DNA of 40,700 nucleotides from positions 1 through 40,700 of the forward strand of contig JARBUD010000037.1 in NCBI GenBank assembly GCA_029239875.1, read 5' to 3'. Source of the DNA: Xanthobacteraceae bacterium (GTDB taxonomy: Bacteria > Pseudomonadota > Alphaproteobacteria > Rhizobiales > Xanthobacteraceae). The position numbers and the translations under genes were made by a program. This document shows, piece by piece, positions 23,847 to 31,348 of this stretch (position 1 is its first letter; the number at the start of each line of letters is the position of its first letter). The notes below the pieces were generated by a model that saw only the letters and a list, made by a program, of their open reading frames with translations, had not been told where the DNA came from and did no database searches.

Positions 23847-24994
23847 TACTCCGCCGCCTCCGGCAATTCCGCGTCAGCCGCGAAGAGCGGCCCGAAGTCC
23901 TGAGAAGCCGGCCGCGCCGGCACCTTCCACTCGCGCTCGATCCGCCGGCGGGCGATCTCGGCATAGTCGGGGTTGAGCTCGATCAGCACCGCCCGGCGGC
24001 CATGCCGCGCGGCGACGAGGCCGGTGGTGCCGGCGCCGCCGAACGGGTCCAGCACGAGCCCGCCCTTCGGGCAGCCGGCGAGGATGCAGCGTTCCGCCAG
24101 CTCTGGCGGAAAGGTGGCAAAATGCGCCTCGGGGAACGACTCGCTGGCGAAGCGCCAGACCGTGAGCGGCGCCTCTTCGTAGTTCCGCAGGTAGCGGCTA
24201 TCGACCATCTCGGTAGTGCTGGCGTGGAGGCTGCCCTTCGCCCGCACGTTGGTGTCTTCACCGGCCGATTTCGGAGTCACGCCTGGCTTCCGGTCGCGAT
24301 AGACCGCGCTGGTGCGCCCTTGCCGGTTGATGGTCCCATGGCCGCCCTTGCCGAGATCCCATGCGCCGGGAACCTTGACCTTCGAGACGCGGCTATGAGC
24401 ATTGCCGGTCACAGCCTGCTTCACCGCGTCGAAGTCGTAGAAACCGCTGCCGGTCTTGGTCAGCAGGAAGATTTTCTCGTGCGCGGTTGAAGGCCGATAT
24501 TTGCCGCTGCTGTCCGGCATCGGGTTCGGCTTGCCCCACACGATCTCGGAACGCACCCACCAGCCGTCCTCTTGCAGGGCGATGGCCAGCCGGTTCGGCA
24601 GCATGCAGAGGTCCTTCGCCTTCAGCACGCCGCCGATGGTCGAGAACGGCTTGTCGCGGAAGGTGCGGTCATCCTTGCCCGCCGCCTTGGTGTCGGCGGC
24701 CGAGCGCCCGTTCGGGCTGGTGGCGTAGCAGTCGCCATAGTTGAGCCAGAGCGTGCCGCTCGGCTTCAGCACCCGCCGCACAAGGCGGAACACGTCGAGC
24801 ATCACCTCGAGGTGATCGCCCAGCGTCCGCTCCAGCCCGATCTGCCCGTCGACGCCATAGTCGCGCAGGCCCCAATAGGGCGGCGAGGTGACGACGCAAT
24901 CGACGCTGTCAGGCTCCATCGCCGCCAGCCGCTCGCGCACGTCGCCGAGCAGGATGGAGACACGGCCGTCGAGGATTGAAATCGGTGCAATCAT
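23846..24994 (-). CDS. Site-specific DNA methyltransferase (beta-class N4/N6)
   Basis: 382 residues. Catalytic motif [14 protein letters not shown] (SPPY near residue 37-40) precedes the AdoMet-binding motif [17 protein letters not shown] near residue 322, the beta-class order, with a target-recognition region between them. SPPY suggests N4-cytosine or N6-adenine methylation. No restriction nuclease is encoded alongside, so it is most likely an orphan phage methylase that protects DNA. It is the first gene leftward of the membrane moron and divergent from it, with a GAGAGG site ahead of the ATG. Confidence 0.88.
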   Translation of the reverse strand: MIAPISILDGRVSILLGDVRERLAAMEPDSVDCVVTSPPYWGLRDYGVDGQIGLERTLGDHLEVMLDVFRLVRRVLKPSGTLWLNYGDCYATSPNGRSAADTKAAGKDDRTFRDKPFSTIGGVLKAKDLCMLPNRLAIALQEDGWWVRSEIVWGKPNPMPDSSGKYRPSTAHEKIFLLTKTGSGFYDFDAVKQAVTGNAHSRVSKVKVPGAWDLGKGGHGTINRQGRTSAVYRDRKPGVTPKSAGEDTNVRAKGSLHASTTEMVDSRYLRNYEEAPLTVWRFASESFPEAHFATFPPELAERCILAGCPKGGLVLDPFGGAGTTGLVAARHGRRAVLIELNPDYAEIARRRIEREWKVPARPASQDFGPLFAADAELPEAAE

Positions 24995-25038
24995 GCCGCC
25001 GCCCTCTCGACAACAGTCAGAGCGAGAGGCAGCGTTCC

Positions 25039-25716
25039 ATGATGTTCAAGCACCCGGCATTCGTAGGCGGATCGATCGCAGCAGCAATACTGCTGCTCGG
25101 CGTTGTGGCCGATCCTAGCGTCCGCGGCGCCATCCAGGGCGGCGGCTTGTACAAGGTGCTGCAGGATCTTGGCGGGTTCATTGGCGCGCTCATCGCCCTC
25201 GTCGGCGTAGTCATCGCCGCTGTGTCGACTTACGACGCACTGGATCACAGCCGACGCGAGAAGGTCGCCGATCGCTTGCGTCGACACCGCGTCACCGTCG
25301 ACCAACTTGCCCGGATCAGAACCCGCGGCCAGTCCCTCCTGCATCTCGGCGCTGACAATCCCGCACTGCTCGACGCGCTTGAAAAGTTCGATGAGCGACG
25401 AGAATCCGAGGCATACCTCGAATTGGCTTCTGACCGGATTCTCAAGGGCGATAGAAGGGCCGTGTATTACTTCGGCAATACGTCCGGCATGAGCCTGTCC
25501 ATCAACGGTGATGTCTACCGGGAGCGCTCGTCGGTCATAGCGTACTTCATCACGCGCGAGCTTATTTCGGCGATCGAGCGTCGCATAACGATGGTGGAAA
25601 GCGGCGCGGATATTGAAGAGATATCCAACGCCACCTTGGTGAAACTGGAAAAGTACCACCAGTACTACGCTAACGGCACGCCGCCGTTGCCTATATCCAT
25701 CTTGAAGGACGACTAG
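25039..25716 (+). CDS. Membrane protein of unknown function (probable lysogenic moron)
   Basis: 225 residues from ATG at 25039 ([20 protein letters not shown]), with GAGAGG upstream. Two transmembrane helices near residues 8-25 and 44-65 ([19 protein letters not shown]) are followed by a 150-residue soluble domain with helical character ([37 protein letters not shown]). It is the only rightward gene between two leftward genes and looks lower in GC than its neighbours. I do not recognise a family. The position suggests a moron, for example superinfection exclusion or antiphage function; that is inference. Confidence 0.7.
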   Translation: MMFKHPAFVGGSIAAAILLLGVVADPSVRGAIQGGGLYKVLQDLGGFIGALIALVGVVIAAVSTYDALDHSRREKVADRLRRHRVTVDQLARIRTRGQSLLHLGADNPALLDALEKFDERRESEAYLELASDRILKGDRRAVYYFGNTSGMSLSINGDVYRERSSVIAYFITRELISAIERRITMVESGADIEEISNATLVKLEKYHQYYANGTPPLPISILKDD

Positions 25717-25718
25717 AG

Positions 25719-25949
25719 TCAACGCCCCGCCTCCGCCGCTGCGGCGGCAGCGGTCAGCCGCCCCCATTCCTCCGGCGACCAGATGCCGGCGCCGGCCTTC
25801 AGCGCGCGCTCGACATAGTCGTCGCTGATGCGCAGCCGCTTCGCGATCTCCCAGCGCGGGTGCCGCAGCGCGTGCATGCGGCGCACTACCGGCACCACCC
25901 GCTGCCAGGGGCGCCGCCGAACGATGAGGACAGGGGTCCGCGCCAGCAC
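25719..25949 (-). CDS. Small phage protein with helix-turn-helix-like segment
   Basis: 76 residues if it starts at the GTG one base after the upstream stop (TGAC GTG), or 90 residues from an ATG at 25991. The readable core is VVPVVRRMHALRHPRWEIAK and RLRISDDYVERALKAGAGIW, which looks like a homeodomain-like helical pair. It is the last leftward gene before the rightward membrane gene, whose stop lies two bases away. Function unknown; a regulatory role is only possible. Confidence 0.6.
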   Translation of the reverse strand: MLARTPVLIVRRRPWQRVVPVVRRMHALRHPRWEIAKRLRISDDYVERALKAGAGIWSPEEWGRLTAAAAAAEAGR

Positions 25950-25950
25950 G

Positions 25951-26454
25951 TCAGGCCGCCCCCTTGCGCGCAATGTCGGAAACCTCGGCATAGAGCGCCG
26001 CCACGGCGCACAGCACGTCGCGCACCTGCGGCAGCATCTTGCGCGCCTCGGCGGACGTGGTGCTCACGCCGCCGTCGGAACCCGGCGCATGGGCGGCGAA
26101 GATCGCCGCGGCGGCCTCGCCCATCTCCTGCATGGATTCGGCGGTCAGTTCCGCCACGCGCCCATCGCCGTCCGGCATCGGCACGAATACGCCGCCGGCG
26201 CACAGGGCGAGATGCGCCGCCGCTTCGGTGCAGCCGAATTGCTGCGCCAGCTGGCAGGCATGCGCGAAGGCGAACTCGCCCGGCTGGTCAGGGTCGAGCT
26301 GCCGATAGAGTGTCGAGCGCGCAATGTTGAGGAACGCCGCCGCCACCTGCGCGCCCTCGCTGGGCGAACCGTTGGGGCCGTGCGCGCGGCCGATGCTGTC
26401 GAACATCAGGTCGAGCGCTTCATGCGCGGAGCCGAGGGCAGGGCGCTTGGTCAT
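25951..26454 (-). CDS. CII-like phage regulatory protein
   Basis: 167 residues, ATG overlapping the preceding gene's TGA by four bases. The middle region FLNIARSTLYRQLDPDQPGE and HACQLAQQFGCTEAAAHLAL resembles the helix-turn-helix plus helical region of P2-CII-like phage regulatory proteins. It follows the Cro-like gene, as CII follows Cro in lambda-type circuits. Probably controls establishment of lysogeny or early transcription; this is inferred from family likeness and position. Confidence 0.65.
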   Translation of the reverse strand: MTKRPALGSAHEALDLMFDSIGRAHGPNGSPSEGAQVAAAFLNIARSTLYRQLDPDQPGEFAFAHACQLAQQFGCTEAAAHLALCAGGVFVPMPDGDGRVAELTAESMQEMGEAAAAIFAAHAPGSDGGVSTTSAEARKMLPQVRDVLCAVAALYAEVSDIARKGAA

Positions 26455-26744
26455 GGCGCCACCCCGTCGGCGGTAAAATCTGCCACCTGATTATCGTGGT
26501 GCGCGTCACCGGCGGGTGAGAGGGTGACGGCAAGGCGAGCACGGCGATCCAGTTCGACCAAGTAATCGAACGTGATGCCGGGAATGCCCCGTTCAGCAGC
26601 CATCTCGACGATGGTCGGCCAGTAGCGGCTATTCACCGCGTTGCGGATCTTCATGTTGGAGACCGCCTGCGCGGTGACGCCAAAGCGGTCGCCGACGATC
26701 TGCAGCGGGCCAAGGGCTGTGAGCAAGTCGCTGAACGAGTTCAT
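26451..26744 (-). CDS. Cro-like HTH regulator (carph-isopro domain)
   Basis: 97 residues, MNSFSDLLTALGPLQIVGDR followed by FGVTAQAVSNMKIRNAVNSRY. That region is the conserved core of the Cro-like carph-isopro domain proteins found divergent from phage repressors. It should oppose the CI-type repressor gene at 26818 and allow lytic growth. The operator just upstream coincides with its putative promoter. With -10 TAGCGT only eight bases from the ATG the transcript may be leaderless or have a very short leader. Confidence 0.75.
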   Translation of the reverse strand: MNSFSDLLTALGPLQIVGDRFGVTAQAVSNMKIRNAVNSRYWPTIVEMAAERGIPGITFDYLVELDRRARLAVTLSPAGDAHHDNQVADFTADGVAP

Positions 26745-26752
26745 GAGCCGGG

Positions 26753-26772
26753 ACGCTACACGAAACGTGTAA
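26753..26772 (-). promoter_or_regulatory. Leftward early promoter with CI operator
   Basis: Read on the minus strand: -35 TTGTCG, 17 bases, then TTACACGTTTCGTGTAGCGT, in which the perfect inverted repeat TACACG AAA CGTGTA (26757-26771, plus strand) abuts the -10-like TAGCGT. The same 20-base block occurs at the rightward early promoter with 17 of 20 bases identical. Repressor binding would cover the -10. Inferred to be the CI operator because it lies in the CI/Cro divergent gap. Confidence 0.7.
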
Positions 26773-26779
26773 CGTCGAC

Positions 26780-26808
26780 AACATGATTTATGTTACACGC
26801 TTTGTTTA
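26780..26808. promoter_or_regulatory. Additional weak operator-like sites in the CI/Cro gap
   Basis: AACATGATTTATGTT (26780-26794) is a 15-base inverted repeat with 5-base arms, and TACACGCTTTGTTTA (26794-26808) has one perfect operator half and a degenerate one. They could be lower-affinity sites that control the rightward repressor gene, whose ATG is ten bases further on. Weak evidence. Confidence 0.35.
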
Positions 26809-26817
26809 GCTGCGGGC

Positions 26818-27588
26818 ATGGCAAAAAGTCAGCAGGATAAAGCCGCTAGGGCCGCTCGACTGCGCAGAGCGCGGGAGGAGGCGGGGTTCGAAACGGCCGC
26901 GGATGCAGCCGCCCGATTCGGCTGGGTTCCGTCTACTTATGCGGCCCATGAAAACGGCCAGAATGGCTATGCGAACGACGCGGCAAAATATGCCAAGGCA
27001 TTCAAGAGCTCGGTTGCCTTTCTTCTGGAAGGCGAGCGCCCGCCGCTGATCTCATCGTTCGATCCCGACGCGCGTCCGGAACGTGCAGATGAAGGGGTTC
27101 AGGCTGTTGCTGCTGGAGGCTTGCGCAGCGGCCTTGCCGAGGGGGAGATAGCTCACCTCGACGCGAATCTGGGCGCGGGCCTTGCGCTCGATGCGCCGCA
27201 AGTTGCCTTTGAGCAGAACGGGAACACCATCGGCGCGGCGAACGTCCTAGGCACTTGGCGTTTGCCAGAGTTCGTCGCCCAGCGGACGCTGCGCGCGCCA
27301 TCCCGTCGCATTCATATCGTCGAGTGCACCGGCGATTCGATGGAGCCGCGCATCATGGATGGCGATTTCGTCTTCATCGACGAAACCAAGATTAACCCGA
27401 GCATGCCGGGCATCTTTGCGCTTTGGGAAGGCGATGGCATAACCATCAAGCGAATTGAGATAGTCGCAAATAGCAGCCCTGTGCGCCTTCGATTGATTCC
27501 GGAAAATGAAAAATACTCTTCATATGAGCAGAATGCTGACGAAGTGCGTATAATTGGGCGGTATGCGGGTCGCTTTACGACGAGGTAG
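26818..27588 (+). CDS. CI/LexA-type phage repressor (HTH plus S24 peptidase domain)
   Basis: 256 residues. The N-terminal 70 residues form an HTH (RLRRAREEAGFETAADAAAR and FGWVPSTYAAHENGQNGYAN). The C-terminal half is an S24 peptidase: Ser174 in CTGDSMEPRIMDGDFVFIDE and Lys211 in GITIKRIEI, the Ser-Lys dyad of LexA/CI self-cleavage. An Ala-Gly pair in AVAAGGLRSG (about 99-100) is a plausible cleavage site, so RecA-dependent induction is likely but not certain. It keeps the prophage silent by binding the operators beside the Cro-like gene and beside the rightward operon. No strong ribosome-binding site is seen; it may be leaderless as in lambda. Confidence 0.85.
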   Translation: MAKSQQDKAARAARLRRAREEAGFETAADAAARFGWVPSTYAAHENGQNGYANDAAKYAKAFKSSVAFLLEGERPPLISSFDPDARPERADEGVQAVAAGGLRSGLAEGEIAHLDANLGAGLALDAPQVAFEQNGNTIGAANVLGTWRLPEFVAQRTLRAPSRRIHIVECTGDSMEPRIMDGDFVFIDETKINPSMPGIFALWEGDGITIKRIEIVANSSPVRLRLIPENEKYSSYEQNADEVRIIGRYAGRFTTR

Positions 27589-27590
27589 TT

Positions 27591-27977
27591 ATGCGACGGG
27601 CATGGGGAGTGATTATATTTTTCTTGATATCGCTTGGATGTTTCGTAGCTCACGCCCATGCGGCCAAGAAGGAGGCGGCATTACCTTATGGATTGAGCGC
27701 CGCTGAGATTGCGGCGGTGGAGAGTGGCGTTCGAGAGGACTTGAAGGACCCGGATTCGGCCAAGTTCTCCGGTTTCGTCGCGACCAAGGAGCCGAGTTCC
27801 GGCATGGTGACCGTCTGCGGTTACGTGAACGCGAGGAACAGCTTCGGTGGTTATGCCGGCAAGAAGCTGTTTTACGGGCTGCTCGCCGTTCCTCAGATTA
27901 ACTTCATACCTATAGGCCTCGGCGGGAACGAGGCGGTCCATGCCAGCATGTGTAGGGACGCCGGCATCAAGTTCTAG
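27591..27977 (+). CDS. Small secreted protein, probable lysogenic-conversion gene
   Basis: 128 residues with a clear signal peptide (MRRAWGVIIFFLISLGCFVA, cleaving near AHA-AKK at about 24). The mature part has a helical SAAEIAAVESGVREDLKDPDSAKFSG region, then a two-cysteine domain (VCGYVNARNSFGGYAGKKLF and SMCRDAG) that could form a disulphide. It begins two bases after the repressor stop, so it is probably co-transcribed with the repressor and expressed in lysogens. Family not recognised; similar short secreted proteins accompany other alphaproteobacterial prophage repressors. Function unknown. Confidence 0.72.
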   Translation: MRRAWGVIIFFLISLGCFVAHAHAAKKEAALPYGLSAAEIAAVESGVREDLKDPDSAKFSGFVATKEPSSGMVTVCGYVNARNSFGGYAGKKLFYGLLAVPQINFIPIGLGGNEAVHASMCRDAGIKF

Positions 27978-27979
27978 TC

Positions 27980-28020
27980 TACACAAATCGTGTTGACCTA
28001 TTACACAAATCGTGTAGCGT
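27980..28020 (+). promoter_or_regulatory. Rightward early promoter with two CI operators
   Basis: Two operator copies, TACACAAATCGTGTT (27980-27994) and TACACAAATCGTGTA (28002-28016), lie 22 bases apart, about two helical turns. The -35-like TTGACC follows the first, and the second ends in TAGCGT, a possible -10. The 20-base block TTACACAAATCGTGTAGCGT is almost identical to the one at the leftward promoter. The gene at 28052 starts 31 bases downstream with GGGAGCGA as ribosome-binding site. Repression by the CI-type repressor is inferred. Confidence 0.7.
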
Positions 28021-28051
28021 TGCCCCAATCCTCGCGATTGGGAGCGACCCC

Positions 28052-28558
28052 ATGCAGCCCACCCACCATGAATCGGCGCTCGCCGCCTTCTTCCGCCGCC
28101 ACGCGCTGGTGGCGCCGCTCACCGATGCCGATGGCCTGATCGAGCGTCTCGGCCTGGTGCTCGCCATGGGCTTCGCCATGCGCGAGGCCGATTTCCGCGC
28201 CCAGCCCGACGCCGACGATGGTTGCCGCTTCGGTCGCCACGCCTTTCCGGCGCGCGACTGGATGGCCGCCGGCGGCGAGGGGCACCGGCTCGCGCACCTC
28301 ATCAACGACATCGCCGCGGGGCGTTACCGCGACGTCGGCGGTTTCCGCGCCCTGGTCGATTTCATGGCGCTCACCATGCGCCGCCTCGGTCAGGCCGGCA
28401 TCCCCGTCACGCCGGACGTGCTGGCCTGCGAGGGCTTCACCGCCGAGCAGATCACCGAGGCCGGCTTCGAAGCCGCGCAGCTCGCCGAGGCGATGGACGT
28501 CGCCATGCGGCGCTACCGCAAGTCCCGCACCGCCGAACCCGCCCGCGAGGCCGCGTGA
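28052..28558 (+). CDS. Phage early protein, unknown function
   Basis: 168 residues, MQPTHHESALAAFFRRHALV, with GGGAGCGA before the ATG. It is soluble and helix-rich (LIERLGLVLAMGFAMREADF, GFRALVDFMALTMRRLGQAG, LACEGFTAEQITEAGFEAAQ). It is the first gene under the rightward operator. Its stop overlaps the next start (TGATG). No family recognised. Confidence 0.7.
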   Translation: MQPTHHESALAAFFRRHALVAPLTDADGLIERLGLVLAMGFAMREADFRAQPDADDGCRFGRHAFPARDWMAAGGEGHRLAHLINDIAAGRYRDVGGFRALVDFMALTMRRLGQAGIPVTPDVLACEGFTAEQITEAGFEAAQLAEAMDVAMRRYRKSRTAEPAREAA

Positions 28559-28848
28559 TGGCCGCCGCCGCAAGCGAACAGGCCAAGGGCGTAGCCTTGA
28601 TGAAAGCGGCCCGCCGGGCTCGGATCACCGCATTCGTGGATGCGAGCATGATCGAGCCCACGGATCCGGGCTCTGCGACGCTCTCCATCCTCACCATGGG
28701 GCTCGCCGAATATCTCGGCGGCCTCGCCCTTCACGCCCCTGACCGGGAAGCGTTCCTGAAGGGCTGTCTCGCTTCCGTCGAAAATGCAGTGCGCGACACC
28801 GCCAACGCAATGGCGGCCAACGCCATGAAGACGGAGGGCACGGCCTGA
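28558..28848 (+). CDS. Small phage early protein, unknown function
   Basis: 96 residues, MAAAASEQAKGVALMKAARR. Helical, with DASMIEPTDPGSATLSILTM and an FLKGCLASVENAVRDTANAM helix. Start and stop overlap both neighbours by one base (TGATG), so it is translated as part of the operon. I see no catalytic motif and cannot assign a role. Confidence 0.65.
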   Translation: MAAAASEQAKGVALMKAARRARITAFVDASMIEPTDPGSATLSILTMGLAEYLGGLALHAPDREAFLKGCLASVENAVRDTANAMAANAMKTEGTA

Positions 28849-29513
28849 TGAGCGTCGCCCCCCGCATCTGGCTGCAATCGCGCCGCGGGCGCGTCGTCGA
28901 CATGGTCGAGCCGCGCGCCGATCAGGTCGATTTCGCCGAGATCGCCGACCAGATGGCCGACATCGCCCGCTATGCCGGCGCCGCCGTTCCCATGGTGTCG
29001 ATCGCCAATCACACGCTGATCGCCGATCGTGTCGCCGTCACCTCCGGCGCCACGCCGCGGCTGCGTGCGCTCGTGCTGCTGCACGACCAGCACGAGACCC
29101 GCATCGGCGAGACGCCGACGCCCGCCACCCATGCCCGCCTCGCCATCGCCACGCAGATGTTCGGCCTCCCGGTGGCCGACGCGCTGCGCCAGGTGTTCGA
29201 CGAGGAGAAGCGCCGGCACGACCGCGCCATCCACGAAGCCGCCGGCATCGCCATGCCGACGGCCGAGGAGAAGCTGTTCATCCACCATTGCGACATCGTC
29301 GCGCTCGCCACCGAGAAGCGCGACTTCCTCGCCAGCCCGCCCATGCCATGGGCGAGGGCCGTTGAGCAGGCCGTGCCGCTCAAGCATCGCCAGCGCCTCC
29401 TGCCCCCCGGCGCCGCGGCGATCGAGCTACACGGCCTGTTCCTCGATCTGCTGCCCGGTGCCCGCGCGCAGAGCCAGCGCTGCCCGGGCCAATCCATGCG
29501 GAGGCCGGCATGA
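28848..29513 (+). CDS. HD-domain phosphohydrolase (phage)
   Basis: 221 residues. HD-type metal-binding residues are visible: His55 in VSIANHTLIADR and the HD pair His79-Asp80 in LVLLHDQHETRIGE, with Arg/Asp-rich helices on both sides. The architecture is that of YfbR-like 5'-nucleotidase or related HD hydrolases, common in phage operons, which may adjust nucleotide pools. One-base overlap at both ends with neighbours. Substrate unknown; similar folds act on dNMPs, dGTP or (p)ppGpp. Confidence 0.75.
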   Translation: MSVAPRIWLQSRRGRVVDMVEPRADQVDFAEIADQMADIARYAGAAVPMVSIANHTLIADRVAVTSGATPRLRALVLLHDQHETRIGETPTPATHARLAIATQMFGLPVADALRQVFDEEKRRHDRAIHEAAGIAMPTAEEKLFIHHCDIVALATEKRDFLASPPMPWARAVEQAVPLKHRQRLLPPGAAAIELHGLFLDLLPGARAQSQRCPGQSMRRPA

Positions 29514-29734
29514 GCTCGGAAACCGCCTATCTCCAGCGCAAGCGTGCCGAACTGGCCATGAACTATGCGCGGCTTCGCAAGCACCATGGACGGCGAGCCG
29601 GCGTGGCCCAGCAGCTCAAGCGCGCCACCATTCGCCTGCTGCGCGCTGAACTGGCCGCAGCGCGGGCGGTCGAACGCGCCCGCAACCGGCCCCGCACCTT
29701 GGCCGGCGACCTCGACCTTTTCATCAACCGCTGA
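29510..29734 (+). CDS. Small basic phage protein, unknown function
   Basis: 74 residues, MSSETAYLQRKRAELAMNYA; very Arg-rich and helical (AGVAQQLKRATIRLLRAELA). The start overlaps the HD gene stop (ATGA). Possibly a nucleic-acid-binding or small regulatory protein; nothing specific can be read. Confidence 0.6.
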   Translation: MSSETAYLQRKRAELAMNYARLRKHHGRRAGVAQQLKRATIRLLRAELAAARAVERARNRPRTLAGDLDLFINR

Positions 29735-29761
29735 TCCGGCCGGCAGGCCGAAGGAGAGCCC

Positions 29762-30112
29762 ATGTCGACCCGCGTCATCCGCAGCCTCTTTCAGGTGCTC
29801 GGCCTCAACAGCCGGGGCCGCTTCGAGGAGAAGGCCAATTCCGAAATGCAGCGGCTGATCGAGGCGCTGCAGGAGCATCCCGAGGACAAGGCCAAGGGCC
29901 AGCTCACCGTCACCATCGACTTCGTCAAGCTCGGCGACCGCATCGACATGAAGCCGTCGGTCAAGGCCAAGCTGCCGGAGGAGAAGGGCTTCGCCTCGAC
30001 TGCCTTCTGGCCTGTCGAAGGTGGCCTGTCCGTCCAGCATCCCAGCCAGTCCGACATGTTCGCCGGCCCGCGCGACTCCGCGGAGCGCAGCCGCGCCAGC
30101 GAAACCGCCTGA
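29762..30112 (+). CDS. Phage early protein, unknown function
   Basis: 116 residues, MSTRVIRSLFQVLGLNSRGR, with an AAGGAGA ribosome-binding site. The core KGQLTVTIDFVKLGDRIDMK and EEKGFASTAFWPVEGGLSVQ reads as a beta-rich fold, and the C-terminal tail is charged. It is directly upstream of the DUF2303 gene, with which proteins of this type are often found. Function unknown. Confidence 0.68.
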   Translation: MSTRVIRSLFQVLGLNSRGRFEEKANSEMQRLIEALQEHPEDKAKGQLTVTIDFVKLGDRIDMKPSVKAKLPEEKGFASTAFWPVEGGLSVQHPSQSDMFAGPRDSAERSRASETA

Positions 30113-30147
30113 CGCCGCAACCTTCCCTCGCACCAGGAGCAACCGCC

Positions 30148-31077
30148 GTGACCAGCACGCCGACCAAGAATGACATCCCGACCGCTTCGGCGGCCGGCCT
30201 TATCGCCGAGATGGCGAAGGCCGCCGCCGGCCCGCACCACGTCTCCATCACCACCAGCGGCCTCGGCCCCGGCCTGCCGTCGGCCATCCCCGCCCTGTGG
30301 GACGCGAGCGAGCAGCGCGTCATCAGCGTCCGCGACGAGATCGAGCGCTACCGGCTGAAGCCGAAGACCTCGACCGGCACCGCAAAGGTCGAGACGTTGG
30401 AGAGCTTCGTCAACCTGGCGAACCGCCACAAGACCGACGCGAGCGTCATCTTCGCCAGCACATCGTGGCCGAACCCCAAGCTCACCGCCGTCATCGACTA
30501 TCACGGCCCCGGCCATGAGCCGGACTTCCTGAAGCACCGCGTCGAATACGGCTTCCCGCTCACCGACGAGTTCAAGGCGTGGGTCAGCTTCAACGGCAAG
30601 CAGATGGAACAGCTGGCTTTCGCCGAGTTCCTTGAGGAACACGCTGCCGAGTTGGCCGCGCCGCTCGACCAGGAGCGCACGGACTATGAGCCCCTGTTCA
30701 AGGAGCGCTTCGCCAACCCGAACGAACTGATCGACCTTTCGCGCCACCTCGAGGTGTTCGTCGGCGCCAAGATCAAGCAGTCGAACCGGCTGCAGTCGGG
30801 CGAGCGGCAGATCGTGTTCGAAACCGAGCACATGAACGAGAAGGGCGAGCCGGTCGACATCCCCGGCATCTTCATGATCCAGCTGCCGCCCTTCATCGAC
30901 GGCGATGTCGTGCGCATCCCCGCGCGCATCCGCTACCGCGCAGGCCAAGGCTCGGTGACGTGGTTCTACCAGCTCTATCGCTGGGAATACTGGCTCCGCA
31001 CCCGCGTGCAGAACGACCTCCTCAAGGCGGGCAAGGACACGACGCTCCCGACCTTCGAAGGCCAGCCCGAGGCCTGA
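30148..31077 (+). CDS. DUF2303 (YfdQ-like) phage protein
   Basis: 309 residues starting at a GTG with CCAGGAGCAA ahead of it. The family is recognised by RVISVRDEIERYRLKPKTST, VETLESFVNLANRHKTDASV and YHGPGHEPDFLKHRVEYGFP (and later QLAFAEFLEEHAAEL). DUF2303 proteins, such as E. coli YfdQ, are conserved early phage proteins of uncertain role, possibly in DNA replication or repair. It is the last gene before a pair of hairpins. Confidence 0.88.
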   Translation: MTSTPTKNDIPTASAAGLIAEMAKAAAGPHHVSITTSGLGPGLPSAIPALWDASEQRVISVRDEIERYRLKPKTSTGTAKVETLESFVNLANRHKTDASVIFASTSWPNPKLTAVIDYHGPGHEPDFLKHRVEYGFPLTDEFKAWVSFNGKQMEQLAFAEFLEEHAAELAAPLDQERTDYEPLFKERFANPNELIDLSRHLEVFVGAKIKQSNRLQSGERQIVFETEHMNEKGEPVDIPGIFMIQLPPFIDGDVVRIPARIRYRAGQGSVTWFYQLYRWEYWLRTRVQNDLLKAGKDTTLPTFEGQPEA

Positions 31078-31088
31078 CGATCCTCCCG

Positions 31089-31150
31089 CCGGCGCCACGA
31101 TGACCGGGCGCCGGTGACCTGCCGGGCGGCCGTTGGCGCAGCCGCCCGGC
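31089..31150 (+). terminator. Two tandem GC hairpins in the early operon
   Basis: CCGGCGCC (31089-31096) pairs with GGCGCCGG (31107-31114). GCCGGGCGGC (31121-31130) pairs with GCCGCCCGGC (31141-31150), followed by TCTTTCCTC. The second resembles a rho-independent terminator with a weak U-rich tail and probably attenuates the early operon between DUF2303 and the downstream genes. Confidence 0.5.
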
Positions 31151-31181
31151 TCTTTCCTCAAGCGCGAAGGACCCACGACCC

Positions 31182-31295
31182 ATGTGGATCGCCGTCATCA
31201 ACAACCTGCCTGAGATGATCCTGGGCGGGGCATGGACCGGCCTCGTCGGCTGGACCGGATACAGGCTCGGCAGGTGGAGAGCCCGCCGAGCCTGA
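31182..31295 (+). CDS. Small membrane-type protein (37 residues)
   Basis: MWIAVINNLPEMILGGAWTG then LVGWTGYRLGRWRARRA. GCGAAGGACCC lies just upstream of the ATG. The first 27 residues are hydrophobic and followed by a basic tail, fitting a single-helix membrane protein. It fills the gap between the hairpins and the TerB-like gene. Short, so support is moderate. Confidence 0.5.
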   Translation: MWIAVINNLPEMILGGAWTGLVGWTGYRLGRWRARRA

Positions 31296-31348
31296 AAGAC
31301 CGCGCGGCGAGGCACGCCGCACAACCCTGCAAATCGGAGACTACCACA

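Noticed and set aside
24991..25767. A 258-codon minus-strand frame opposite the membrane protein gene.
   Set aside because: The plus-strand frame has transmembrane helices, a ribosome-binding site and normal composition, while this one would need to overlap its neighbours at both ends and shows no domain.
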